The position numbers and the translations under genes were made by a program. DNA of 59,339 nt from Actinomycetes bacterium (GTDB lineage: Bacteria; Actinomycetota; Acidimicrobiia; Acidimicrobiales; RAAP-2), in contig JAJZBK010000017.1 in the NCBI GenBank assembly GCA_021798955.1, positions 1-59,339 of the forward strand. Reading direction: 5' to 3'. Below, one piece after another: positions 51,663 to 59,339 of this stretch (positions within the stretch are counted from its first letter, which is position 1; each line of letters starts with the position of its first letter). Below the pieces are notes generated by a model, which saw only the letters and a program-made list of their open reading frames with translations, ran no database searches and was not told where the DNA came from.

Positions 51663-52510
51663 CGCCGAACCTCTCGCTCGAGGGGCGCGACGTGGTGGTC
51701 GCCGGGCTCCTCGTCAGCGGCCGGCGGGTCCTGCTCGGCCACCGTGACCCCGGTCGCTCCTACTACCCGGACTGCTGGGACGTCCCCGGCGGCCACGTCG
51801 AGGCCGGGGAGGAGCCCGCCGCCGCGCTCCGACGCGAGCTCGCCGAGGAGCTCGGCGTCGACGTGGACGAGCCACGACGCCCGCCGGACGCCGCGCTCCT
51901 CGGCCCGGAGGTCGACTTCCGTCTGTGGGTGGTCCCACGGTGGCGGGGCGAGGCGGCCAACCGGGCGCCCGAGGAGCACGACGAGGTGGGGTGGCGCACG
52001 CTCGCCGAAGCGGTGTCGCTCCGCCTCGCCCACCCCGGGCTGCGCCGCATCCTCGCGGCGGCGCTGGGCGTCGAGTACTGGGCCGCCGCCGTCGCCCACG
52101 ACGCCGCCGGCCGGGTGCTGCTGCGAGCTGCCGGGTCGGACGTCGCGTCCGGACCCGGACCCGAGCCCGGGGGCCCGCTGCCCTCGTGGGAGGTGGAGCC
52201 CGGCAGCGCCGACGCCGGCACCGTCCGCCACGGGCTCCAGCGGGCGGCCGGGATCACGGTGCACGTGCCCGGGGAGACCCCCGTCGCGCTCGTGGAGGCG
52301 CCCGGCCGGGCCCTCGCCGTGTGGGACGTGCCGTGGCCGGAGCCCGAGCCGGCTGCCGCGGCCGAGCGCGCACCGGGGGCCGCCGTCGAGCGCGCACCCA
52401 GCCTCGTGTGGCACGAGCCCGGGGCTGCCCGGACCCGGCTCGCCGCCGCTCCCGCCCTCCTCGCCGCCGTCGACCGCGTGCTCGGATGGGGGGAGGCCGG
52501 CCGCCGCTGA
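51659..52510 (+). CDS. Tandem Nudix protein: active first domain, degenerate second domain
   Basis: A 283-residue protein. The first half carries a complete Nudix box, GGHVEAGEEPAAALRRELAEELGV (G-x5-E-x7-REL-x-EE-x-G), with WDVPGG before it, so it should hydrolyse a nucleoside-diphosphate-linked substrate using Mg2+. The second half repeats the layout (AAAVAHDAAGRVLLR, then WEVEPGSADAG, then RHGLQRAAGI), but the REL-x-EE residues are RHGLQRA, so all catalytic glutamates are gone. GTG overlaps the CorA-like gene (GTGA). Substrate unknown. Confidence 0.82.
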   Translation: MTPNLSLEGRDVVVAGLLVSGRRVLLGHRDPGRSYYPDCWDVPGGHVEAGEEPAAALRRELAEELGVDVDEPRRPPDAALLGPEVDFRLWVVPRWRGEAANRAPEEHDEVGWRTLAEAVSLRLAHPGLRRILAAALGVEYWAAAVAHDAAGRVLLRAAGSDVASGPGPEPGGPLPSWEVEPGSADAGTVRHGLQRAAGITVHVPGETPVALVEAPGRALAVWDVPWPEPEPAAAAERAPGAAVERAPSLVWHEPGAARTRLAAAPALLAAVDRVLGWGEAGRR

Positions 52511-52554
52511 CCAGCTCGGCACCGACCGCTCCCGTTCGGAGGCAGACTGCAGGG

Positions 52555-53343
52555 GTGGGTGACGACGGCTACCTGCTCGACAACCGGCAGGCCGAGGCGG
52601 GCACGCGCTTCGACGCTTTCATGCACCTCTTCGACCCGGTTACCTTCCGCCACCTCGAGGCCGTGGGGATCGGCCCCGGCTGGCGGTGCTGGGAGGTGGG
52701 GGCCGGCGGGCCCTCCATGCCGACCTGGCTCTCCGGGCGCGTCGGCCCCACCGGCTCGGTGCTGGCGACCGACGTCGACCTGTCCCAGCTGCCGAAGGAC
52801 CCGCCCTTCTCGGTCCTCCGGCACGACGTCGGCACCGACGACCCGCCGGGGGCGGGCTTCGACCTCGTCCACGCCCGTCTCGTGCTCGTGCACGTCCCGG
52901 CCCGCGCCCGGGCCCTCGACGCCCTCGTCGCCGCCGTGCGCCCGGGGGGCTGGCTGGTCGTCGAGGACGCCGACCCGGCCCTCCAGCCGCTCGCCTGCCC
53001 CGACGAGCACGGGCCGGCAGAGGCGCTGGCCAACCGGCTCCGCCGCGGCTTCCGGACCCTCCTGGCCGAGCGGGGCGCGGAGCTTGCCTTCGGCCGGACG
53101 CTCCCGCGTCTGCTCCGCGAGCGGGGGCTCGAGGACGTCGGGGCCGAGGCGTTCTTCCCGATCGCCTCGCCAGCGTGCACGCAGCTCGAGCTCGCCACGG
53201 TGTCCCAGGTGCGCGACCGCCTGGTCGCCGCCGGCCTCGCCACCGACGCCGAGGTCGACGAGCACGTGCGCAACGTCGCAGGCGGCTCGATGGACCTCGC
53301 GACCGCGCCGCTCGTGAGCGCGTGGGGCCGCCGCCCGGCCTGA
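52555..53343 (+). CDS. SAM-dependent methyltransferase, class I
   Basis: A 262-residue Rossmann methyltransferase. After YLLDNRQAEAGTRFDAFMHLFDP comes the SAM motif WRCWEVGAGGPSMPTWLSGR, then TDVDLSQLP (acidic residue binding the ribose), DLVHARLVLVHVPARA and GGWLVVEDADP. This is the UbiE/COQ5-like small-molecule type common in actinobacterial secondary metabolism. GTG 52555 is chosen from homology; GGAGG lies 13 nt upstream. Acceptor unknown. It is convergent with the flavin monooxygenase. Confidence 0.85.
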   Translation: MGDDGYLLDNRQAEAGTRFDAFMHLFDPVTFRHLEAVGIGPGWRCWEVGAGGPSMPTWLSGRVGPTGSVLATDVDLSQLPKDPPFSVLRHDVGTDDPPGAGFDLVHARLVLVHVPARARALDALVAAVRPGGWLVVEDADPALQPLACPDEHGPAEALANRLRRGFRTLLAERGAELAFGRTLPRLLRERGLEDVGAEAFFPIASPACTQLELATVSQVRDRLVAAGLATDAEVDEHVRNVAGGSMDLATAPLVSAWGRRPA

Positions 53344-53390
53344 CAGGGGCAGGCCCGTCCTGCCGCCCGGCCTGACGGGGGCAGGGCCCG
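53331..53390. repeat. Two-copy direct repeat at the methyltransferase 3' end
   Basis: A 27-28 bp unit (starting CCGCCCGGCCTGAC) at 53331-53357 and 53363-53390, period 32 bp, with a single-base insertion. The first copy includes the gene's last codons and stop. Confidence 0.8.
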
Positions 53391-53398
53391 CAGCACCG

Positions 53399-55213
53399 TC
53401 AAGCCCGGGTGCGGAAGGCGAGCCCCTCGAAGGCGCCCGTGCGGCGCCAGGCGTCGATGTAGTCGAAGTAGGCGAGCGGGCCGTCGGGGTACCCGCTCAT
53501 GCCGAGGCGGTCCTTGGCCTCGATCGCGCGGCCCTCGTTGTTGTAGTACCCGGGCGTGCAGTCGGGGTTGCCGAGGAAGCCCCGCTCGCTGCTCTGGAGC
53601 AGGGCGACCCACGCCGCTTCGGCCTCGGGTGTCACCTCGACCTCGTCCGCGCCCGTCTCGAGGGCGTGCGCGACCACGCCGGCGACCGTGGTGGCCGCCT
53701 CGACGAGGTTGTGGGTGACGTTCGAGACGAGGTTGGCTCCCTGGGCGAGCCCGACGACGAAGGCGTTCGGGAAGCCGTGGACGTGCATGCCGTGCAGCGT
53801 CCGCATGCCGTCGGCCCAGTGCTGGCTCAGGGTCTCGCCACCGCGACCCACCGTCTCGAAGCCGGAGCGCCGCGCGTACACGGTGCCGACCTCGAAGCCG
53901 GAGGCGAAGATCAGGCAGTCGACCTCGGTGTAGGTGTCGCCCACCCAGACGCCCCTCTCGTCGATCCGGGTGACGCCCTTGCCGTCGGTGTCGACGAGGT
54001 GGCAGGTGGGGACGTTGTACGCCTCGAGGTACTCGTCGTGGAAGCACGGGCGCTTGCACAGCTGGCGGTACCAGGGCTTGAGCGCCTCGGCCGTGGCCCG
54101 GTCCTCGACGACGACGTCGACCCGTGCTCGGATCTCGCACATCTTCTCGTCGTCGCTCTCCTCGTAGGCGCGTCGCATGGTGTCCGGCCCGAGCTCGGCA
54201 CCCGCCTCGACGAGCTCGACGACCCGGTCGCGGATCCGCTGGGCGATGTCGGTCCACCCGTCCATCACGAGGTCCTCGTCGGCGAACCCGCCGGTCTGGA
54301 GGGTGCAGAAGTTCCGCAGCCACCGCTGCTGCCACCCCGGCCCGAGGGAGGCGAACCACGCGGGATCGATCGGCCGGTTGTCGCGGACGTCGATGGAGGA
54401 CGGCGTGCGCTGGAAGACGAAGAGCTCGGCGGCGTCGCGCACGAGCCGTGGGACGCACTGGACGGCGGTCGCACCCGTGCCGATGATGCCGACCCGCTTG
54501 CCCGCCAGCCCCGTCATCGGCGCACCCGACGGGTCACCGCCGGTGTAGGTGTAGTCCCACCGGCTGGTGTGGAAGCAGTGCCCGGCGAAGGTCTCGATCC
54601 CCGGGATGCCGGGAAGCTTGGGCCGGTGCAGCGGGCCCGTGCCCATCGTGACGAAGCGGGCCCGGAACTCGTCGCCGCGGTTCGTGCGCACGACCCACCG
54701 GGCGGTGTCGTCGTCCCAAGCGAGCTGCTCGACCTCGGTCGAGAAGAGGGCGTCCTCGCAGAGGCCGAACCGCTCGGCGATGCGCTGGGCGTGGGCGAGG
54801 ATCTCGGGCGCGAAGGTGTACTTCATCGAGGGGACCGTCCCGGTCTCCTCGAGGAGCGGCAGGTAGACCATCGCCGCCGTGTCGCACATGGCCCCCGGGT
54901 AGCGGTTCCAGTACCAGGCACCCCCGACGCCGCCGCCGCCCTCGACGATGCGCAGGTTGTCGACCCCGGCCTGGCGGAGGCGCGCCCCGGTGACGAGGCC
55001 GGCGAAGCCGCCGCCGACGATCGCCACGGTCACCTCGTCGTGGCGAGGCGGACGTTCGCTCCGGGTTACGTAGGGGTCGTCGAGGAAGTGGGCGAAACGG
55101 CCGGTGGGCTGGAGGTACTGGTCGTTGCCGTCGGGCCGGATCCGCTTGTCGCGCTCGGCCCGGTAGCGGGCGTGGAGCGCCTCGCGCTCCTCGGGCGTGA
55201 GCGTCGTGGTCAC
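53399..55213 (-). CDS. Flavin-containing monooxygenase, Baeyer-Villiger type
   Basis: A 604-residue FAD/NADPH enzyme. The FAD site is VAIVGGGFAGLVTGARLR, the BVMO fingerprint FxGxxxHxxxW appears as FAGHCFHTSRW, and the NADPH Rossmann is VGIIGTGATAVQCVPRL. RYPGAMCDTAAMVYLPLLEE matches the FAD-binding 'YPGxxCD' segment of class I BVMOs. The N-terminal ~60 residues form the extension typical of larger BVMOs. GTG 55213 follows GGGGAGG at 4-nt spacing. It inserts oxygen into ketones to give esters, or oxidises heteroatoms; substrate unknown. It lies downstream of an acyl-CoA ligase on the same strand, suggesting catabolism of a carbonyl compound. Confidence 0.93.
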   Translation of the reverse strand: MTTTLTPEEREALHARYRAERDKRIRPDGNDQYLQPTGRFAHFLDDPYVTRSERPPRHDEVTVAIVGGGFAGLVTGARLRQAGVDNLRIVEGGGGVGGAWYWNRYPGAMCDTAAMVYLPLLEETGTVPSMKYTFAPEILAHAQRIAERFGLCEDALFSTEVEQLAWDDDTARWVVRTNRGDEFRARFVTMGTGPLHRPKLPGIPGIETFAGHCFHTSRWDYTYTGGDPSGAPMTGLAGKRVGIIGTGATAVQCVPRLVRDAAELFVFQRTPSSIDVRDNRPIDPAWFASLGPGWQQRWLRNFCTLQTGGFADEDLVMDGWTDIAQRIRDRVVELVEAGAELGPDTMRRAYEESDDEKMCEIRARVDVVVEDRATAEALKPWYRQLCKRPCFHDEYLEAYNVPTCHLVDTDGKGVTRIDERGVWVGDTYTEVDCLIFASGFEVGTVYARRSGFETVGRGGETLSQHWADGMRTLHGMHVHGFPNAFVVGLAQGANLVSNVTHNLVEAATTVAGVVAHALETGADEVEVTPEAEAAWVALLQSSERGFLGNPDCTPGYYNNEGRAIEAKDRLGMSGYPDGPLAYFDYIDAWRRTGAFEGLAFRTRA

Positions 55214-55354
55214 CGGGCCTCCCCTTGGTGGACGGCCGGGACTACGTGGCCCGCCGAGCCCCTCGCTGGCGTCGTCAGCTGCATGCGAACCCCCCGGTGC
55301 GTTGCCACCAGGTTGGCAAGCGCGTGCCGCCTGCGCCAACTCGGGCCCGACGGC

Positions 55355-56914
55355 TCAGACTGCTCCTGCCGCGGGCGCGAGCCCGTCGCGCCCGGCCCAG
55401 TACCGGTCGCGCAGGAGGCGCTTGTAGAGCTTGCCGGTCGGGTGGCGCGGCAGCTCGGCTTCGAAGTCGACCGAGCGCGGGCACTTGTAGGCGGCGAGCG
55501 AGGCCCGGCAGTACTCGATGAGCTCGCGCTCGAGCGCGGGACCGGCCTCGGCTAGGTCAACGGGTTGCACGACGGCCTTGACCTCTTCCCCCATCTCGTC
55601 GTTGGGCACCCCGATGACGGCCACGTCGAGCACCTTGGGGTGGGTGACGAGGAGGTTCTCGGCCTCCTGGGGGTAGATGTTCACCCCACCCGAGATGATC
55701 ATGAACGCTTTCCGGTCGGTGAGGTACAGGTACCCCTCGTCGTCGACATAGCCGATGTCGCCGAGCGTCGACCAGCCCGCTTCGGTGCGCGACGCCGCCG
55801 TCTTGTCCGGGTCGTTGTGGTACTCGAACTCGCCACCGCCCTCGAAGTAGACGGTCCCGACCTCGCCCGGCCGGAGCTCCTCGCCGTCTTCGCCCACGAT
55901 GTGCACGGTGCCGACGAGCGCTCTGCCGACACTGCCCTTGTGGGTAAGCCACTGGGGCGTGTCGATGGCGGTGAAGCCATTGCCCTCGGTGCCGGCGTAG
56001 TACTCGTGGAGGATGGGTCCCCACCACTCGATCATCTGCTCCTTGACGGGGATCGGGCAGGGTGCTGCGGCATGGATGACCGCTTCGAGGCTGGAGACGT
56101 CGAACGCCTGGCGTACCGACGGGTCGAGCTTCAGCATGCGCACGAACATCGTGGGCACGACTTGGGAGTGAGTGGCGCGGTAGCGCTCGACGAGACGCAG
56201 GTACTCGGTCGGATCGAAGGACTCCATCACGACGACGGTGGCCCCCGCCCGCAGCCACGACATGGTGAAGCGCAGCGGCGCGGCATGGTAGAGGGGGGCC
56301 GGGGAGAGGTAGACGCTGTCGGGACGAAGCCCGTAGAGGGCCACCGATAGCGTGTAGACCCCCGACGGAGTGCCGATGGGCACGACCTCTCGCATGGGGA
56401 CCTTGACCCCCTTGGGACGTCCGGTGGTCCCCGACGAGTAGAGGAGGTCGAGCCCCTCGCACTCGTCGGCGATGGGGCTGGCGTCCTCGGCGTCCCGCAC
56501 GGCCTCGTAGGGCTCGAACCCCTCGACCGTGCCGTTGCACATCAGCCGTGTGTGCACGCCTGGCGCCAAGGCGACCGCTGCAGACGCCACGTCGGCCTTC
56601 GCCCGCGAGGTGACGAGGGCCCCTGCGCCGCAGTCGTTCAAGATGTAGGCGACCTCGCCGGGGGTGAGCCGAGAGCTGATGGCGGTGTAGTAGAGCCCCG
56701 AGCGCTGGGCGGCCCAGGTGGCCTCGAGGTACCGGGCGTTGTTCTCCATCACGATGGCCACCACGTCGCCGCGCTCGAGCCCGCGTCGACGAAAGAGGCG
56801 GGCCAGTTGGTTGGACCGGCGATCGAGCTCGCCGTAGGTGACGGTCTCGCCGCTCCCAGCCAGGACGTACGCGGGCTTGTCGGGGGTAGAGGCGGCGACG
56901 GCTCCGGGGTACAT
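55355..56914 (-). CDS. AMP-forming acyl-CoA synthetase/ligase
   Basis: A 519-residue ANL-superfamily adenylating enzyme. The P-loop is LLYSSGTTGRPKGVK, the A5 motif region YYAGTEGNGF, A7 in WSTLGDIGYVDDEGYLYLTDR, A8 hinge with ISGGVNIYPQEAENLL and the A10 lysine in HPTGKLYKRLLRDRY. All catalytic residues are present. Chain-length preference cannot be judged. It is 141 bp upstream of the monooxygenase start on the same strand. Confidence 0.93.
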   Translation of the reverse strand: MYPGAVAASTPDKPAYVLAGSGETVTYGELDRRSNQLARLFRRRGLERGDVVAIVMENNARYLEATWAAQRSGLYYTAISSRLTPGEVAYILNDCGAGALVTSRAKADVASAAVALAPGVHTRLMCNGTVEGFEPYEAVRDAEDASPIADECEGLDLLYSSGTTGRPKGVKVPMREVVPIGTPSGVYTLSVALYGLRPDSVYLSPAPLYHAAPLRFTMSWLRAGATVVVMESFDPTEYLRLVERYRATHSQVVPTMFVRMLKLDPSVRQAFDVSSLEAVIHAAAPCPIPVKEQMIEWWGPILHEYYAGTEGNGFTAIDTPQWLTHKGSVGRALVGTVHIVGEDGEELRPGEVGTVYFEGGGEFEYHNDPDKTAASRTEAGWSTLGDIGYVDDEGYLYLTDRKAFMIISGGVNIYPQEAENLLVTHPKVLDVAVIGVPNDEMGEEVKAVVQPVDLAEAGPALERELIEYCRASLAAYKCPRSVDFEAELPRHPTGKLYKRLLRDRYWAGRDGLAPAAGAV

Positions 56915-57024
56915 GGAGGGAAGCTACCGCCTCCGCCGGCAGCCCAGTCGGCGGACCACTGGGCGGCGACGTCGGTTGCGGCACCGGGCCGCCCCTCGGC
57001 CTCCCGGTGTGCTTGCGTGCGTCC

Positions 57025-57987
57025 TCACTGGGGCAGGTTGGCCAGGAACTCGAGGAGGAGCCCGCTCACCTCGTCCGGCCGTTCCTGTTCCGTCCAGTGC
57101 CCGCACCCTTCGAGGACGACGGCCCGGGTCAGCCCGGGCATCGAGTACTGGCGCAGGGAGGCCACCAGGTCGGCGAAGCCGGGCCAGGCGAGCACCGGGT
57201 CGCGGTCCCCGCCGACGAAGAGCGAGGGGACGAGCAGCGGCGCGCGGTGCCAGGCGGCGAGAAGCTCCCAGTTGCGCCGGGCGTTCCGGTACCAGTTGAG
57301 CCCGCCTCGGAAGCCGGCCCGACGGTGCTCGGCGACGTAGACCCCTACGTCCTCCTCGGTCAGCCACGGCGGTAGCGGGAGGTCGCCGAGGTCGGGGACG
57401 AGGTCGGCTGCCGTCGTGACCTCGGCGAGCAGCCCGCGCCGGGGGGTGTCCCCCGACAACCCGACGAGCAGCGTCACCACCGAGGCGCGCACGTCGGCCT
57501 CCAGAGCGGCCTCGGCAATGCCGGGCTGTTGGAAGTACACCTGGTAGTTCCGCGGGCCGAGCCGGCGGGTAAGGCCGGTGAGCTGGTCGACGTCCCCCCG
57601 CGGCGTATAGGGAACGCTGAGGAGGGCGACTCCCCGCACCCGGTCGGGGCGGAACAGGCCAACGGTCGAGGCCACCGGGGAGCCCCAGTCGTGGCCGACC
57701 ACGGCGAAGCGGTCGGCGCCCAGGGCGTCGGCGACGGCGACGGCATCGCCCGCCAGGTGGCAGAGCGTGTACGCCGCGACGTCGTCGGGGGCATCCGAGC
57801 GCCCGTAGCCGCGCTGGTCGGGCGCGACGGCGTGGTAACCGGCCTCAGCCAGTGCCTCCAGCTGGTGGCGGTAGGAGTACCAGAGCTCGGGCCAGCCGTG
57901 GAGCAGCAGGACGAGGGGTCCTTCGCCGGCCTCGGCGACGTGGAGCCGGATGCCGTTGGCCTCGACGGTGCGGTGCGTGATGGGCAC
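57025..57987 (-). CDS. Alpha/beta hydrolase, epoxide hydrolase-like
   Basis: A 320-residue protein with LVLLLHGWPELWYSYRHQL (HGxP oxyanion motif), the nucleophile elbow VVGHDWGSPVAS (Asp nucleophile, as in epoxide hydrolases and haloalkane dehalogenases), PDQRGYGRSD, a cap domain with Tyr, a late acid region (FVGGDRDPVLAW) and His in LEGCGHWTEQERP. The Asp nucleophile plus HGWPE favours a soluble epoxide hydrolase. GTG 57987 has GAGGGAGG upstream. It may belong with the monooxygenase/ligase set on the same strand. Confidence 0.9.
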   Translation of the reverse strand: MPITHRTVEANGIRLHVAEAGEGPLVLLLHGWPELWYSYRHQLEALAEAGYHAVAPDQRGYGRSDAPDDVAAYTLCHLAGDAVAVADALGADRFAVVGHDWGSPVASTVGLFRPDRVRGVALLSVPYTPRGDVDQLTGLTRRLGPRNYQVYFQQPGIAEAALEADVRASVVTLLVGLSGDTPRRGLLAEVTTAADLVPDLGDLPLPPWLTEEDVGVYVAEHRRAGFRGGLNWYRNARRNWELLAAWHRAPLLVPSLFVGGDRDPVLAWPGFADLVASLRQYSMPGLTRAVVLEGCGHWTEQERPDEVSGLLLEFLANLPQ

Positions 57988-58093
57988 GGTGCCTCCCTCG
58001 TAGCGGCGCGCCAGACGGAGCACCCGCCGGGAGCTTAGGGATCCAGAGACCGGGCGGCTCGGTCCTCCTCGGCAAGGTGGGAGGATCGGTGCG

Positions 58094-59302
58094 GTGGCAC
58101 GCCTCCGCGCACACACAGTCGCCCAGCGCCAGGCCGTACGTGACGTGGCCTCGGCGACGGCGGCCACCGTGGCCGGGTCGTTCACGGTGTTCCTGGTCGG
58201 CTCGCTCGCCGTCCAGATGCGGGCGTCCCTCCACTTCGGCACGGCAGGTCTCGGGATCGCCGTCTCCGTCTACTACCTCGGTGCGAGCCTCGGGTCCGTT
58301 CCCTTCGGGCGCCTCGCCGAGTCGGTGGGTGGTGTACGGGTGATGCGAGCGGCCGCCTTCGCCGCCGCCGCCGTGCAACTGCTGGTCGGCGCGGTGACGC
58401 CGTCGTGGGGTGTGCTGGTCGGGCTGCTCTTCGTCGCCGGGCTGGTCAGCTCGGCCATCCAGCCAGCGGCCAACCTGTTCCTCGCTCGGCGTACGCCGCC
58501 AACCCACCAGGGGCTGGCCTTCGGCTTCAAGCAGGCAGCCGTCCCCTTCGCCGCCCTCTGCGGTGGGGTCGCCGTCCCCGCTCTGGCGCTCACCATCGGC
58601 TGGCGTTGGGCGTTCGCCGCCGCCGCCGTGCTCGCAGTGGCGGCGGCCGTCTCCGTCCCGCGACCTCGCACGAGCCTGTCGGAACGACGCAGCCGCCCGG
58701 TGGTCGTACCGGCCGCCGGGTCCCTCCGCCCACTTGTCATCCTGGCCGTGGGGTTCGGTCTCGGGGTCTTCGCCGCTACCGGCATGACGGCGTTCATCGT
58801 CACCTCGGCCGTCCACGACGGACTGTCGTCGTCGCAAGCCGGGTTGCTCGCCGCCCTCGGGGGAGCGGTAGCTGTCGCCGGGCGGCTCGTGGCCGGCGCT
58901 CGAGCCGACCGCCGCGGCGGCGCGCACTTCACAGCGACGGCCGTGCTGCTCGCTGTGGGCAGCGCCGGCTACGTGGTGGTGGCGATCGGCTCAGCGGTCG
59001 GTCTGTCGGTGCTCTACGTGCTCGGCGTGCTGCTCGCTTACGGTGCCGGCTGGGGGTGGAACGGGGTGTTCAACTTCGCCGTGGTGCGCAGCCACGCCGA
59101 CGCGCCGGCACGTGCCACGTCGATCACCCAGGTCGGTGGTCGTCTGGCCGGCGCCCTCGGGCCGGTGACCTTCGGGCTGGTGGCCGCTCACTGGTCCTTC
59201 GGGGCGGCGTGGGCCCTGGACGGCGTCGCCGCCCTCGGTGCGGCCCTCGTCATCGTCGCCGGGCGCGCCGCGCTGGTCCGCCACCGCTCGGCACGTGGAT
59301 GA
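58094..59302 (+). CDS. Major facilitator superfamily transporter
   Basis: A 402-residue, 12-helix protein. YYLGASLGSVPFGRLAESVGG is the first-half cytoplasmic loop motif (GxLAExxG-like), and GLVSSAIQPAANLFLARR and GWGWNGVFNFAVVRSHADAPARATS are typical of the CynX/NimT-like MFS branch. GTG 58094 follows GGGAGG. It is divergent from the epoxide hydrolase-like gene with 106 bp between. Substrate unknown. The remaining 37 bp of the window hold nothing identifiable. Confidence 0.9.
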   Translation: MARLRAHTVAQRQAVRDVASATAATVAGSFTVFLVGSLAVQMRASLHFGTAGLGIAVSVYYLGASLGSVPFGRLAESVGGVRVMRAAAFAAAAVQLLVGAVTPSWGVLVGLLFVAGLVSSAIQPAANLFLARRTPPTHQGLAFGFKQAAVPFAALCGGVAVPALALTIGWRWAFAAAAVLAVAAAVSVPRPRTSLSERRSRPVVVPAAGSLRPLVILAVGFGLGVFAATGMTAFIVTSAVHDGLSSSQAGLLAALGGAVAVAGRLVAGARADRRGGAHFTATAVLLAVGSAGYVVVAIGSAVGLSVLYVLGVLLAYGAGWGWNGVFNFAVVRSHADAPARATSITQVGGRLAGALGPVTFGLVAAHWSFGAAWALDGVAALGAALVIVAGRAALVRHRSARG

Positions 59303-59339
59303 TGCTGGGTGCTTGCCCGACAACGGCTACCCGGCCGTC

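Overview
The window is about 59 kb of very GC-rich DNA (roughly 70% by eye). It is densely packed and starts many genes with GTG. The gene content and order are those of an actinobacterium: a GlnR-type regulator next to two glutamine synthetases, a SigR/RsrA-like redox sigma/anti-sigma pair, ceoB/ceoC, the tilS-hpt-folE-folP-folB-folK run, panC-panD-nadB-nadC-coaX, clpC-radA-disA-carD-ispD-ispF, and ergothioneine egtB/egtD. No rRNA gene or taxon-specific marker was available. An Acidimicrobiia-like lineage is my inference from the synteny and from the losses relative to mycobacteria and streptomycetes: no ftsH between hpt and folE, and no cysS between ispF and rlmB.

Layout. 1-1.3 kb: the tail of a molybdenum hydroxylase and a RidA protein. 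1.3-4.65 kb (minus strand): nitrogen assimilation, with glnII, a type I glutamine synthetase and a GlnR-like regulator. 5.0-8.9 kb (plus): NAD synthetase, an unknown ferritin-like protein, a principal-type sigma factor and a 24-residue membrane peptide. 9.1-13.9 kb: the RCK pair ceoB/ceoC with a HAD phosphatase (minus), divergent from a permease fused to an OB-fold domain. 14.1-16.4 kb: a proton-pumping pyrophosphatase. 16.5-21.2 kb: topA-tmk-holB. 21.2-24.5 kb: tRNA-Thr, a membrane protein, the ECF sigma/anti-sigma pair and a zinc metalloprotease. 24.5-35.2 kb: one long co-directional run with many 4-bp stop/start overlaps, joining tRNA-Ile lysidine synthesis, purine salvage, folate, pantothenate/CoA and NAD synthesis. 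35.3-44.6 kb: polyprenyl synthase (minus), then clpC, radA-disA, and carD-ispD-ispF-rlmB. 44.8-59.3 kb: a more accessory segment with DUF427, a lipoprotein, an S33 peptidase, egtB-egtD, a CorA-like transporter, a double-Nudix protein, a methyltransferase, a Baeyer-Villiger-type monooxygenase, an acyl-CoA ligase, an epoxide-hydrolase-like protein and an MFS transporter.

Themes. Cofactor supply (NAD, folate, CoA, ergothioneine) and stress or second-messenger functions (SigR-like sigma, ClpC, RadA/DisA, CarD) dominate. Three patterns cut across the genes. (1) At least seven genes carry in-frame tandem repeats of 6 to 42 bp, mostly at protein ends or in linkers. (2) A TANNNT hexamer lies 5-8 bp upstream of nine start codons, which suggests widespread leaderless transcription. 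(3) Four half-sites on an exact 11-bp period upstream of glnII look like a GlnR operator.

I found no integrase, transposase, CRISPR array or prophage. Two proteins look like catalytically dead homologues: a phosphatase-fold protein inside the folate operon whose P-loop cysteine is Gln, and a second Nudix domain without its catalytic glutamates. I do not see a complete, clearly undescribed multi-gene system. The most promising leads are the folate-operon pseudophosphatase, the permease-OB fusion beside ceoBC, the tandem-repeat decoration of core enzymes, and the glnII operator.
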